From the NCBI RefSeq assembly GCF_052118625.1, contig NZ_JBQKGW010000012.1, forward strand, positions 26,458-90,457: a stretch of 64,000 nucleotides of DNA. Direction: 5' to 3'. A model generated the notes under the pieces. It saw only the letters and a list, made by a program, of their open reading frames with translations, had not been told where the DNA came from and made no database searches. Below are positions 17,600 to 26,820 of this stretch, piece after piece. The position numbers were made by a program, and so were the translations under genes. The number at the start of each line of letters is the position of its first letter. Position 1 is the stretch's first letter. Source of the DNA: Porcincola sp945869225 (lineage in GTDB: Bacteria > Bacillota > Clostridia > Lachnospirales > Lachnospiraceae).

Positions 17600-18952
17600 A
17601 TGAAAAAGCGTATGATGGCACTGGTCAGCATGGCCCTTGCAGGAGCAATGATTCTTCCGATGGCTGCAATGGCAGGAGAGACCGAGGCAGCTGCAGCGGG
17701 AGCGGACGAGGGCAAGGTCCTCAACATCGAGGTCTGGAACGAGGAGTTCAAGAGCAGGATTACCGATCATTATCCGGGTTATGAGAAGACAGACGATACC
17801 CATGGAAAGATCGGTGATGTGACGGTCAACTGGATCATCACACCGAACGATGACAACGCATACCAGAACAACCTTGACACCGTCCTTCCGGGCAATGCGG
17901 ACGCATCGGCGGACGACAAAGTCGATCTGTTCCTGATCGAGGCAGACTACGCGAAGAAGTACATCGATGCAGATGCAAACGTTGCGATGCCGCTGAAGGA
18001 TCTGGGTATCACGGCAGATGACCTTTCCAAGCAGTACAAATATACACAGGATGTTGTAACGGACGCGAACGGCGATCTTCGCGGTACTTCCTGGCAGGCC
18101 TGCTCCGCCGGTCTGATCTACAACCGCGCTGCGGCGAAGGAAGTCCTTGGAACGGATGATCCGGCGGAAGTCCAGAAGGCAGTTGCTGACTGGGATACCT
18201 ACAATGAGACAGCTAAGAAGATGGCGGATGCAGGTTATCTGATGCAGTCCACTGTCAACGATACGTACCGTGTCTACTCCAACAACGTTTCCGGACCGTG
18301 GGTACAGGATGGAAAGGTTGTCGTCGATGACAATATCAAGAAGTGGGTCGATGATTCCAAGGCACAGGTCGATGCGAAGGAAACCACGACTGCCGAGCTG
18401 TGGTCTGATGACTGGAGCAAGGGCTTCTATCCGGAAGGAAAGGTATTCTGCTACTTCGGGCCGGCATGGCTGATCAACTTCTCCATGAAGGCAGACGATG
18501 AGAAATCCATCGCAGCGCAGGGCGGCTGGGGCCTTGTCAACGGACCGCAGGGCTTCTTCTGGGGCGGCACATGGATCTGTGCAGCACAGGGAACCGATAA
18601 TCCGTCTCTCGTCAAGGACATCATGCTGAAGATGACAACAGATGATGACATCATGAAGGAGATTGCTCAGAAGGATTCCGACTGCGTCAACAACAAGGAA
18701 GTCCTGAAGGCGCTTGCATCCGATGATTCCGGCAGCAACAAGGTCCTCGGCGGACAGAATCCTTACCAGATGCTGGCAGACGGTGCGGAGAAGGTTGACA
18801 TGAGCAATATCTCCATCTATGACCAGGGCTGCAATGAGGAGTTCCAGAAAGCCATGAAGAACTATTTTGACGGCAACGCTTCCTATGACGACGCACTGGC
18901 GCAGTTCAAGAGCGCGATCGTTGAGAAGTATCCGGAGCTGACCACTGACTGA
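17600..18952 (+). CDS. Extracellular sugar-binding protein of an ABC importer (SBP family 1)
   Basis: 450 residues from the ATG preceded by GGGAGG. A signal peptide (MKKRMMALVSMALAGAM...) ends at about AMA|GE, then the bilobal family 1 fold (LNIEVWNEEFK, DLFLIEADY, GGTWICAAQ). It delivers an oligosaccharide to the two permeases encoded downstream. Unlike most Gram-positive binding proteins it has no lipobox cysteine near the cleavage site, so how it stays at the membrane is unclear. Substrate not determinable; the nearby GH3 gene suggests a plant or host glycan. Confidence 0.9.
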   Translation: MKKRMMALVSMALAGAMILPMAAMAGETEAAAAGADEGKVLNIEVWNEEFKSRITDHYPGYEKTDDTHGKIGDVTVNWIITPNDDNAYQNNLDTVLPGNADASADDKVDLFLIEADYAKKYIDADANVAMPLKDLGITADDLSKQYKYTQDVVTDANGDLRGTSWQACSAGLIYNRAAAKEVLGTDDPAEVQKAVADWDTYNETAKKMADAGYLMQSTVNDTYRVYSNNVSGPWVQDGKVVVDDNIKKWVDDSKAQVDAKETTTAELWSDDWSKGFYPEGKVFCYFGPAWLINFSMKADDEKSIAAQGGWGLVNGPQGFFWGGTWICAAQGTDNPSLVKDIMLKMTTDDDIMKEIAQKDSDCVNNKEVLKALASDDSGSNKVLGGQNPYQMLADGAEKVDMSNISIYDQGCNEEFQKAMKNYFDGNASYDDALAQFKSAIVEKYPELTTD

Positions 18953-19002
18953 TCAGAAAAACAGATGATCCGGAGACTGACAGACACAGATTCGGACCAG
19001 CG

Positions 19003-19032
19003 AAGGAGCCTGCCCCGACGGGCAGGCTCCTT
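19003..19032 (+). promoter_or_regulatory. Intercistronic hairpin between binding protein and permeases
   Basis: A perfect 12-bp stem AAGGAGCCTGCC (19003-19014) / GGCAGGCTCCTT (19021-19032) with a 6-base loop and only two terminal T. Position and weak T-run fit a partial terminator or mRNA-stabilising hairpin that keeps binding-protein mRNA in excess over permease mRNA. Confidence 0.75.
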
Positions 19033-19169
19033 GCATGAAAAGAGACAGGTCAGATGATGGCAGCACGTGCCGGGACACCGGCTGCGCGGGACGGGCAGGG
19101 GACACCTGCCGGGATGATTCCGGGGCATACCGGAATCATAAGATCATCAGGCAACCGGAGGAGAAAGCG

Positions 19170-20081
19170 ATGAAGAAGAAAAAAAGCGTGGTTACGAGAT
19201 ATAACCGCTGGGGATATATCTTCCTGATTCCGTTCGCAGTGGTGTTTGTCACATTTCAGCTGATTCCACTCTGCACGACAATTTACAACAGCTTCTTTGA
19301 AAACTATATGTCAGGCCTGAGGAAGGTCGGACCGAACTTCGTCGGTCTGAAGAACTATGCGAAGCTGCTGACCGAAGGAGACCTCGGGAAGTATTTTTGC
19401 AACACGATGATCATGTGGATTCTGGGCTTTGTACCGCAGATCATTCTCTCACTTCTTCTGAGCGCCTGGTTCACAAATCCGCAGCTGAGGCTGAAGGGAC
19501 AGCGGTTCTTCAAGACGGTTATATATCTGCCGAATCTGATCATGGCGGCTGCATTCTCCATGCTGTTTTTCACACTGTTCTCCAAGGGCGGGCCGGTCAA
19601 TTCCATTCTGATTGCGATCGGTGTCTTCAAGGAGCCGTATGATTTCATGGCGCACATCGGATCGGTCAGAGGACTTGTCGGGTTCATGAACTGTCTGATG
19701 TGGTTCGGCAACACGACCATCCTGCTGATGGCCGGCATGATGGGCATCCCGGATTCCCTCTATGAGGCCGCGGAGGTTGACGGGGCGACGCCGGGGCAGA
19801 TCTTCTGGAGAGTGACGATGCCGCTGCTCAAACCGATTTTCGTGTATGTCCTGGTGACTTCGCTGATCGGCGGCCTGCAGATGTTCGATGTTCCCCAGAT
19901 CCTGACAAATGGATCCGGCGATCCGATGAGAACGTCGATGACGCTGATCATGTACCTGAACAAGCACCTGTTCTCGAAAAACTTTGGAATGGCTGGCGCG
20001 CTTTCTGTCCTGCTTCTGATCCTGACCGGATTTCTGAGCGCGATTGTTTTCCAGGTGACGGCAAAGGACGAAGTACAGTAA
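19170..20081 (+). CDS. Sugar ABC transporter permease (MalF-type)
   Basis: 303 residues from the ATG preceded by GGAGGAG, with six TM segments and the cytoplasmic EAA loop (YEAAEVDGATPGQIFWRVTMP). It forms the channel with the next gene's product. No ABC ATPase is encoded here, so a shared MsmK/MsiK-type ATPase elsewhere is expected. An upstream in-frame extension is polar and not family-like. Confidence 0.93.
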   Translation: MKKKKSVVTRYNRWGYIFLIPFAVVFVTFQLIPLCTTIYNSFFENYMSGLRKVGPNFVGLKNYAKLLTEGDLGKYFCNTMIMWILGFVPQIILSLLLSAWFTNPQLRLKGQRFFKTVIYLPNLIMAAAFSMLFFTLFSKGGPVNSILIAIGVFKEPYDFMAHIGSVRGLVGFMNCLMWFGNTTILLMAGMMGIPDSLYEAAEVDGATPGQIFWRVTMPLLKPIFVYVLVTSLIGGLQMFDVPQILTNGSGDPMRTSMTLIMYLNKHLFSKNFGMAGALSVLLLILTGFLSAIVFQVTAKDEVQ

Positions 20082-20094
20082 GGAGGGAAGAGAG

Positions 20095-20961
20095 ATGGCA
20101 AACCATTCAGCCGGAAAGAAAGGAAAAGGCAGCAGCGTTCATGCCAGAAGAGCTGTCGCTTACATCGTCCTGATATTGATATCCTTCCTGTGCCTGTTCT
20201 GGTTTTACGTTCTGTTCATCAATGCAAGCAGATCCAATTCGGAGCTTGGCCGGGGGTTTACGGTATTTCCGGGAAAGTATCTGGGCAAAAACTTTTATAA
20301 CCTCTTCCACAGTTCGCTTCCAGTCGTCAGAGGCATGGTCAATTCTCTGATTGTTGCGGCACTGTCCGCGCTGCTCAGCACGTACTTCTCGACCATGACC
20401 GCCTATGCGATTCATGCATACAGGTTTGCAGGCCGGAAGGCAATTTTCACCTTCATCCTCGGAATCATGATGATTCCGACACAGGTGACAGCGCTGGGCT
20501 TTGTCAAACTGGTCCAGTCCATGAAACTGGAGGACAACTTCATTCCGCTCGTCATTCCGACAATCGCGGCTCCGATGACATTCTTCTATCTGAAGCAGTA
20601 TATGGATTCAAACCTCCCGGGAGAGCTCCTGGAGGCTGCCAGAATTGATGGCGCCGGCGAGCTGAGGATTTTCAACACCGTTGCGCTTCCGCTGATGAAG
20701 CCGGCCATCGCCGTTCAGGCGATATTCGCCTTTGTTACCAGCTGGAACAATTACTTCACACCGTCCCTGATTCTTCACAAGGACAAAGTGAAGACGCTTC
20801 CGATCCTGATCGCGCAGCTTCGTGCCGCGGACTGGCTCAAGTTTGATATGGGGCAGGTCTACGCGATGATCGCGTTTTCCATCTTCCCTGTCATCATTGT
20901 CTACCTGATTTTGTCAAAGAATATTGTCGGTGGTCTTGCAGCAGGCGCCGTGAAAGGCTAA
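20095..20961 (+). CDS. Sugar ABC transporter permease (MalG-type)
   Basis: 288 residues, six TM segments and EAA loop (LEAARIDGAGELRIFNTVALP). It begins 13 bases after the first permease with GGAGGGAAGAG as ribosome site. The operon is closed by the terminator at 21004. Confidence 0.94.
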   Translation: MANHSAGKKGKGSSVHARRAVAYIVLILISFLCLFWFYVLFINASRSNSELGRGFTVFPGKYLGKNFYNLFHSSLPVVRGMVNSLIVAALSALLSTYFSTMTAYAIHAYRFAGRKAIFTFILGIMMIPTQVTALGFVKLVQSMKLEDNFIPLVIPTIAAPMTFFYLKQYMDSNLPGELLEAARIDGAGELRIFNTVALPLMKPAIAVQAIFAFVTSWNNYFTPSLILHKDKVKTLPILIAQLRAADWLKFDMGQVYAMIAFSIFPVIIVYLILSKNIVGGLAAGAVKG

Positions 20962-21003
20962 GCGGCAGGATGCCGGGAAAAAGCTGTAAGTATGAAAAGA
21001 GAA

Positions 21004-21046
21004 AGGCCGGGGAAATGCGCCAGACGGCACATGCCCCGGCTTTTCG
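21004..21046 (+). terminator. Intrinsic terminator of ABC operon
   Basis: GCCGGGG (21006-21012) pairs with CCCCGGC (21034-21040), with inner pairing and a TTTT tail. Confidence 0.85.
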
Positions 21047-21117
21047 TGTTATCATAAAGCTGCCGGCAGTATACTTATTTCAACAAATGAACATATTTCA
21101 AGTGTAGGATGATTGCA

Positions 21118-21155
21118 GTGTCAAAAGTCCGTCACCACAAAAGATGATTTGACAC
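21118..21155. repeat. Inverted repeat upstream of alarmone synthetase
   Basis: GTGTCAAA (21118-21125) and TTTGACAC (21148-21155) face each other with a 22-base loop, 98 bases before the synthetase start. It could be an operator or leader hairpin. Confidence 0.4.
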
Positions 21156-21252
21156 TCATATCGAAGGATAAGCAGAATATAATGAACGGCAAGCCGCAAA
21201 CAGACCATACATTCCGGGCCGGGGCGTATGGTCTGCAGACAGAGGAACAGGA

Positions 21253-21897
21253 ATGGCAGGAATATACGGAGAATTCGCTGAGACGCTTCAGAAAGTGATG
21301 GATCAGCTGGCCGGGGAGCTTTCAGATTACAACAATGAGGTAAAGGAGAAAACCGGGGACGGGATCTACGAGCATCTGCTTGGCCGGATCAAGTCGGAGG
21401 AGAGCATGCGGGAGAAATGCGACAGAAGAGGCATTCCTCAGACGGCCGAAAGCGCGCTGCGTGTCATGACGGACTCGGTCGGCCTCCGCGTCATCACCCG
21501 GTTTATCGATGACATCTATCAGATTGTCGGGTTTTTGAGGAAGCTTCCGGGTGTCACGATTGTGCAGGAGAAGGACTATATCCGGCATGCCAAGCCGAAT
21601 GGATACCGGAGCTATCATGTCATCCTGGACAGGGAGGTGCCGTATCCGGACATAGATGGCAGACAGCCTGGTCATTACTATATAGAAGTGCAGCTGCGAA
21701 CCATCGCGATGGATTCATGGGCGAGCCTGGAGCATCAGCTCAAGTATAAGAAAAACATCGGGAACGAAGAACTGATTGTGAAGGAACTGAAAAGGTGTGC
21801 GGATGAGCTGGCGGGCTGTGACCTGTCGATGCAGACCATTCGGAATATGATCCGGGAGGAAGAAAACGGGGATGAGGATACTGCTTGCAGAGGATGA
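21253..21897 (+). CDS. Small alarmone synthetase (RelA/SpoT-domain GTP pyrophosphokinase)
   Basis: 214 residues containing only a (p)ppGpp synthetase domain: HLLGRIKSEESMREK (ATP site), SVGLRVITRF, PNGYRSYHVIL (guanine-nucleotide loop) and YIEVQLRTIAMDSWASLEHQLKY. There are no HD hydrolase, TGS or ACT domains, as in RelQ/RelP. It should transfer pyrophosphate from ATP to GDP or GTP. It overlaps the following response regulator by 26 bp, so translation of the two is probably coupled. Confidence 0.92.
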   Translation: MAGIYGEFAETLQKVMDQLAGELSDYNNEVKEKTGDGIYEHLLGRIKSEESMREKCDRRGIPQTAESALRVMTDSVGLRVITRFIDDIYQIVGFLRKLPGVTIVQEKDYIRHAKPNGYRSYHVILDREVPYPDIDGRQPGHYYIEVQLRTIAMDSWASLEHQLKYKKNIGNEELIVKELKRCADELAGCDLSMQTIRNMIREEENGDEDTACRG

Positions 21898-22549
21898 GCA
21901 GCAGCTGTCGAGAGCAGTCGCTGCGGTGCTGAGCCATATGGGATATGAGGTGGATGTCGCGGAGAACGGTCTTCGGGCTGTGGAGCTTTCCAGGGAAAAG
22001 ACCTATGACTGTATGGTCTTTGACATCATGATGCCTGTCATGGACGGAATCGAGGCCCTCCATCAGATACGGCAGAGCGGCGATGTGACGCCGGTCATCA
22101 TGCTGACGGCCAAGTCTGAGGTCAGTGACCGGGTCACAGGACTCGATGCGGGAGCGGATGATTACCTGACAAAGCCCTTCGCGATCGCTGAGCTGGCTGC
22201 CCGGATCCGCTCTCTGATCCGGCGCAATGACTCCTATACGCCGAAGGTGATCTCCTGCGGCAATGTCAGCCTGGACACGACAGAGCTGGAGCTGAAGGCG
22301 GAGAATTCAGTCCGGCTTTCCGAGAAGGAAATGCAGCTGATGGAGCTGCTGATCCTCAATTCCGGAAAGGAGCTGACGGCTGCACAGATTCACGACAAAA
22401 TCTGGAAGGATGATGAAAACACACCGGAAGGGGTTGTCTGGATGTACATCTGTTATCTCAGAAACAAACTGGAGGCGGTCGCAGCGAATGTCACGATCCT
22501 TGGCGGAAAGGAAGGCCCGTATTCGTTGAAGGAAAGGGCGGCCTTGTAG
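21872..22549 (+). CDS. OmpR-family response regulator
   Basis: 225 residues: receiver (D51 in VFDIMMPVMDG, KPFA lysine) and winged-helix domain ending in GPYSLKERAA. The start lies within the alarmone synthetase gene, and the cognate kinase begins 21 bases downstream. Confidence 0.93.
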   Translation: MRILLAEDEQQLSRAVAAVLSHMGYEVDVAENGLRAVELSREKTYDCMVFDIMMPVMDGIEALHQIRQSGDVTPVIMLTAKSEVSDRVTGLDAGADDYLTKPFAIAELAARIRSLIRRNDSYTPKVISCGNVSLDTTELELKAENSVRLSEKEMQLMELLILNSGKELTAAQIHDKIWKDDENTPEGVVWMYICYLRNKLEAVAANVTILGGKEGPYSLKERAAL

Positions 22550-22570
22550 AGAAGCAGGGAGGCAGGCGGC

Positions 22571-23962
22571 ATGGAGAAAAAACTGAAGAGAAAATTTATC
22601 CTGTTAGGGGTTGCTGCGGTTCTGATCCTTCTGCTGCTGGTCGGGGCGGGATTTCATTATTTCTCCTACCGGCAGATGTACCGGTCCCTGGATCTGACGC
22701 TTTCCTACGTCATCAATCATTCTGACGCCTATGAGGAAGGGTCGGGAACCGCATCGAACTCTGAGAAAGAGGGGACAGGAGAGGGAACGGAGGCCGAGAC
22801 AGAGGGGCTGATCATTACCGGAATCAAGGATGGAGATGTGTCGGTGAAAACCCTGCCGGAGGATGAACACAATCTGCTGGAAAAACTGGTCATCGGTTTC
22901 CGTGATTTTGGAGATTCAATCGCCGGCAATGTGGAACTCACGCCCGAGAGCCGGTACAGGATGCGGTATTTCCTGATTACCCTGGATGAGAATGGAAATG
23001 TTGAGAAAACAAGTCTGTCTCATATTGCAGAGATCAACGAAGAGACTGCAAGGCAGCTGGCCCTGAATCAGTACAGGGTCCATAAAAAGAGCGGAATGAT
23101 TGAATATGCCCGCTCCAGTTACTATTATAAGTCCGTGCCCCAGCCGGACGGCCGCACAGTGATCGGATTTCTGGAATGTACGCAGGAAGTACGGAGCGTC
23201 AATGCCATGCGGGCGATCACACTCCTGGTCTGCATGTTCGTCGTGGTGCTCTTCGTTGTGATTCTCAGGCTGCTGTCGCGGCGTGCGATCGCGCCCTACG
23301 TGGAGAATATCATCAGCCAGAAGCAGTTTATCACGAATGCGAGCCATGAACTCAAGACGCCGCTTGCCATCATATCGGCGAATGCCGAGGCAATCGAGAT
23401 GATCAATGGCAAAAGTGAGTGGACAGATAACATCCTGGCGCAGGTCAGACGTTCGACCGGCCTGATCAACAGTATGCTCGCCCTGGCGAGGATGAGTGAG
23501 ACACAGAAGATCGAACTGACACAGGTCGGGCTGAGCGATGTCGTGCGGGAAAGCGTCACGGACTTTCTGCCGGTGGCCGGTCAGAAGGGGCGAAAACTGG
23601 AGTCAGAGATCGCAGACGGCATCTTTGTCATGGGAGACAGGAACCTGCTGATGGAGCTGAGCAATATCCTGATTGACAATGCCGTCAAATATTGCGATGA
23701 TGACGGAACCATCCATGTTACGCTTCGTAAGAAGGGGAAGTCTGGCGCGGTCCTGTCTGTTGCAAATGACTATCAGGATGGCGCCGGTATGGACTGCAGC
23801 AGATTCTTCAGGCGGTTCTACCGGGGAGACAGCTCACACAACAGCGGCATGGAAGGACATGGAATCGGCCTTTCAATGGCAAAGTCGATCACGGAGAAGA
23901 TGGGCGGCAGCATCGGTGCGGCGTGGAAAGATGGCATCATTACATTCACAGTCAGTCTGTGA
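22571..23962 (+). CDS. Membrane sensor histidine kinase
   Basis: 463 residues: TM1 at about 10-32, extracellular sensor region (about 33-215, Glu/Ser/Thr-rich at 55-80), TM2 at about 216-236, HisKA with SHELKTPLAI (H259), HATPase with LIDNAVKYC and GHGIGLSMAK. Cognate to the preceding regulator. Ligand unknown. Confidence 0.93.
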   Translation: MEKKLKRKFILLGVAAVLILLLLVGAGFHYFSYRQMYRSLDLTLSYVINHSDAYEEGSGTASNSEKEGTGEGTEAETEGLIITGIKDGDVSVKTLPEDEHNLLEKLVIGFRDFGDSIAGNVELTPESRYRMRYFLITLDENGNVEKTSLSHIAEINEETARQLALNQYRVHKKSGMIEYARSSYYYKSVPQPDGRTVIGFLECTQEVRSVNAMRAITLLVCMFVVVLFVVILRLLSRRAIAPYVENIISQKQFITNASHELKTPLAIISANAEAIEMINGKSEWTDNILAQVRRSTGLINSMLALARMSETQKIELTQVGLSDVVRESVTDFLPVAGQKGRKLESEIADGIFVMGDRNLLMELSNILIDNAVKYCDDDGTIHVTLRKKGKSGAVLSVANDYQDGAGMDCSRFFRRFYRGDSSHNSGMEGHGIGLSMAKSITEKMGGSIGAAWKDGIITFTVSL

Positions 23963-24055
23963 ATCTGTCCTGCTGCCGGCAGATTCTCCCGGTTTGGGGA
24001 AGAGGATGTACAGGCAGACGGATGATGAAGACAGCAGTTCATAAGGAGGAGAGAA

Positions 24056-26503
24056 ATGAGTAAATGGCAGCGTTTCCGGTATCAGCCATGTCTTCCGCTT
24101 GGGGAGGACGGCAGGCGGGTGACAGGTTCCCCGTCACACATTGACCTGTCACGGAAAGCGGCATCTGAAGGGATGGTGCTTCTGAAGAATGAAGAGAACG
24201 CCCTTCCGCTCCGGAAGGGCGAACGGGTCGCTCTCTTCGGAAAAGGATCGGCTGATTATGTCAAGGGTGGCGGCGGATCCGGCGATGTGACATGCGCCTA
24301 TGTCCGGAATCTGTGCGACGGGATGCGGCTCAAGGAGAAGGAAGGAAAAGTACAGGTCTTTGGAAAGCTGTCTGAGTTCTATGAACAGAATGTCAGGAAG
24401 CAGCTGGAGACCGGGGCGGAGCCGGGCATGACGGTGGAGCCGGAGCTTCCGGAGGCGCTTCTTCAGGAAGCGAGGGAACATGCAGATACGGCAGTTATCA
24501 CCATCTGCCGGTTCTCCGGAGAGGGCTGGGACCGCCGGACCATCGTGAACAAGGATGATCCTTACAAACTTGATCCGACCGAACAGAGGATGTTTGACCT
24601 TTCAGCGAAGATCTTCCCGGATGGCGATTTCTATCTGACGGATGCAGAGAAAGAGCTGGTCCGACGTGTCACGGCCCTCTTTCCGAAGGTGATTGCGGTT
24701 CTGAACGTCGGCGGGATGGTTGACAGCGAGTGGTTCAGAAGCGATGGCCGGATTCAGGGCGCCCTTCTTGCATGGCAGGGAGGGATGGAAGGCGGTCTGG
24801 CCATGGCGGATGTGCTGACAGGCGATGTCAATCCGTCGGGTCATCTGACAGATACATTTGCGAAGGAGCTTGACGATTGTCCATCGACAGCCGGCTTCCA
24901 CAAGTCGACAGCCTATGTCGATTATGAGGAGGATATTTACGTCGGCTATCGATACTTTGAGACCATTCCCGGAAAAAAGGAGCGGGTCAATTATCCGTTT
25001 GGATTTGGACTGTCCTACTCAGAGTTTGTGATGATGCCGACTTTTGCGTCCTTTACAGAGGAGGGAGGCGGCCAGATCCTGCTCTCTGTGAAGGTTACGA
25101 ATGTTTCGCAGACCCCCGGAAAAGCGGTCGCACAGGTCTATGCGCAGATTCCGCAGGGAAAACTCGGGAAGCCTTCCAGGACACTGGTGGCGTTTGGAAA
25201 GACAGCGCTGCTTGGAGCCGGTGAGGCGCAGCAGATCGATCTGACCTTCCCCATCAGCCGCATGGCATCCTACGATGACACAGGAAAGGTTCAGAAGTCC
25301 GCGTGGCTGCTGGAAGCCGGAACGTACAGGTTCTATGTTGGAAATGATGTCCGGGACAATTTCCGGATCCCGTTTGAGTGGTCGCTGGAGCAGACAAGGA
25401 TTCTGGAGCAGGAGAGCCCGAAGTGTGTTCCGCATAAACTGAAGCGGAGGCTGCTGTCGGACGGGAGCTATGAGGCTCTTGAGACAGATGAGAACGAGCG
25501 TCCGGAGACGGAGCTGGATTCTCCGGTACCAAAGGGGACGCTGCCGGCACCGACGGAGGACAGAAATGCCCGCCAGCGTTCCTTCCTGGAGCAGCTTGAT
25601 CCGCATCTGGGCGGACACCGGATCCTGCTTGACGATGTCGCGGACGGAAGTCATACGCTGGACGAATTCATGGACCAGCTGACGCTGGATGAACGGATCC
25701 ATCTGCTCGGCGGTCAGCCGAATCGGGGTGTTGCCAATACCTTCGGATTCGGAAATCTCGAACAGTATGGTGTACCGGATGTAATGACGGCGGACGGACC
25801 TGCCGGCGTGCGGTTCTGGCCGCAGTGCGGCGTGAATACGACAGCATTTCCATGCGCGACAGCCCTGGCGAGCACCTGGGATACCGGACTGATTGCGCAG
25901 GTCGGCGAGGCGGCCGCGCTGGAGGCAAAGGAGAACAACATCGGCGTCTGGCTGGCACCGGCAATCAATATCCACAGAAGCCCGCTGTGCGGAAGAAATT
26001 TTGAATACTGGTCAGAGGATCCGCTGATCGCAGGGAGGTGTGCAGGCGCGCTCGTACATGGCGTTCAGTCGCAGAAGATCGGAACGAGCCTGAAGCATTT
26101 CTGCTGCAACAACAAGGAGACAAACCGGAAGAATTCGGACAGCCGCGTCTCGGAGCGTGCGCTGAGAGAGATTTACCTCAAGGGATTCGAGCTGATTGTC
26201 AAGCACGAGCAGCCGTACACGATCATGACCTCCTATAACAAGATGAACGGCATCCACACATCGGAGAACCAGGAGCTTTTGACAGGCATTCTCCGTGGCG
26301 AGTGGGGGTTTCAGGGAATGGTTACGACCGACTGGTGGACAAACGGGGAACACTACCTCGAGGCGAAGGCCGGCAATGATCTCAAGATGGGCGCCGGTTT
26401 CCCGGAGCGGGTACGTGAGGCGTATGACCGCGGTCTGATTTCAAAGGAAGAAATCACGGCAGACGCACGCCGGATTCTGGCGACGATCCTGAAATTTGAG
26501 TGA
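24056..26503 (+). CDS. GH3 beta-glucosidase with swapped domain order
   Basis: 815 residues. The (alpha/beta)6-sandwich domain comes first (ASEGMVLLKNEENALPL onward), then a fibronectin III-like part (about 340-420), and the TIM-barrel domain is C-terminal: APAINIHRSPLCGRNFEYW, SLKHFCCNN, and the nucleophile in MVTTDWW (D759). Most GH3 enzymes have the barrel first; the reversed order is known for Ruminococcus albus and Butyrivibrio beta-glucosidases. No signal peptide, so it acts on imported glucosides. It follows a two-component system and may be controlled by it. Confidence 0.93.
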   Translation: MSKWQRFRYQPCLPLGEDGRRVTGSPSHIDLSRKAASEGMVLLKNEENALPLRKGERVALFGKGSADYVKGGGGSGDVTCAYVRNLCDGMRLKEKEGKVQVFGKLSEFYEQNVRKQLETGAEPGMTVEPELPEALLQEAREHADTAVITICRFSGEGWDRRTIVNKDDPYKLDPTEQRMFDLSAKIFPDGDFYLTDAEKELVRRVTALFPKVIAVLNVGGMVDSEWFRSDGRIQGALLAWQGGMEGGLAMADVLTGDVNPSGHLTDTFAKELDDCPSTAGFHKSTAYVDYEEDIYVGYRYFETIPGKKERVNYPFGFGLSYSEFVMMPTFASFTEEGGGQILLSVKVTNVSQTPGKAVAQVYAQIPQGKLGKPSRTLVAFGKTALLGAGEAQQIDLTFPISRMASYDDTGKVQKSAWLLEAGTYRFYVGNDVRDNFRIPFEWSLEQTRILEQESPKCVPHKLKRRLLSDGSYEALETDENERPETELDSPVPKGTLPAPTEDRNARQRSFLEQLDPHLGGHRILLDDVADGSHTLDEFMDQLTLDERIHLLGGQPNRGVANTFGFGNLEQYGVPDVMTADGPAGVRFWPQCGVNTTAFPCATALASTWDTGLIAQVGEAAALEAKENNIGVWLAPAINIHRSPLCGRNFEYWSEDPLIAGRCAGALVHGVQSQKIGTSLKHFCCNNKETNRKNSDSRVSERALREIYLKGFELIVKHEQPYTIMTSYNKMNGIHTSENQELLTGILRGEWGFQGMVTTDWWTNGEHYLEAKAGNDLKMGAGFPERVREAYDRGLISKEEITADARRILATILKFE

Positions 26504-26535
26504 GAAGACCATACGGCGGAAGGAAGGGGCATCAG

Positions 26536-26712
26536 ATGGCAGGGAGATGCGATACATGCACATACAATGAATATGACGAGGAGGAAGACGCCTGTTTCTG
26601 CTCGGCAGACATGGACGAGGACGATTTTTACCATTTTATGCTTCAGGACCGCAGAACCTGTCCTTTCTACCAAAACAGCGATGAGTATGCAGTCGTCCGG
26701 CACCAAATGTAG
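26536..26712 (+). CDS. Small cysteine-rich protein (DUF6472-like)
   Basis: 58 residues with C-x2-C (RCDTCTYN), a single Cys (CFCSADM region) and TCPFY, plus many Asp/Glu. Such short cysteine-rich proteins are common in Lachnospiraceae and probably bind a metal. Start at the ATG after GGAAGGGGC. Function unknown. Confidence 0.7.
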   Translation: MAGRCDTCTYNEYDEEEDACFCSADMDEDDFYHFMLQDRRTCPFYQNSDEYAVVRHQM

Positions 26713-26820
26713 AAGGACAGCTGCCGGCGGATCAGCTGCGGCAGCCGGTGTGTATTGACAGGCTGCCAGAAGGGGCCGGGACACTTGATGGACGAAGAGG
26801 AGACGAGAGAGGGAGCCCGT

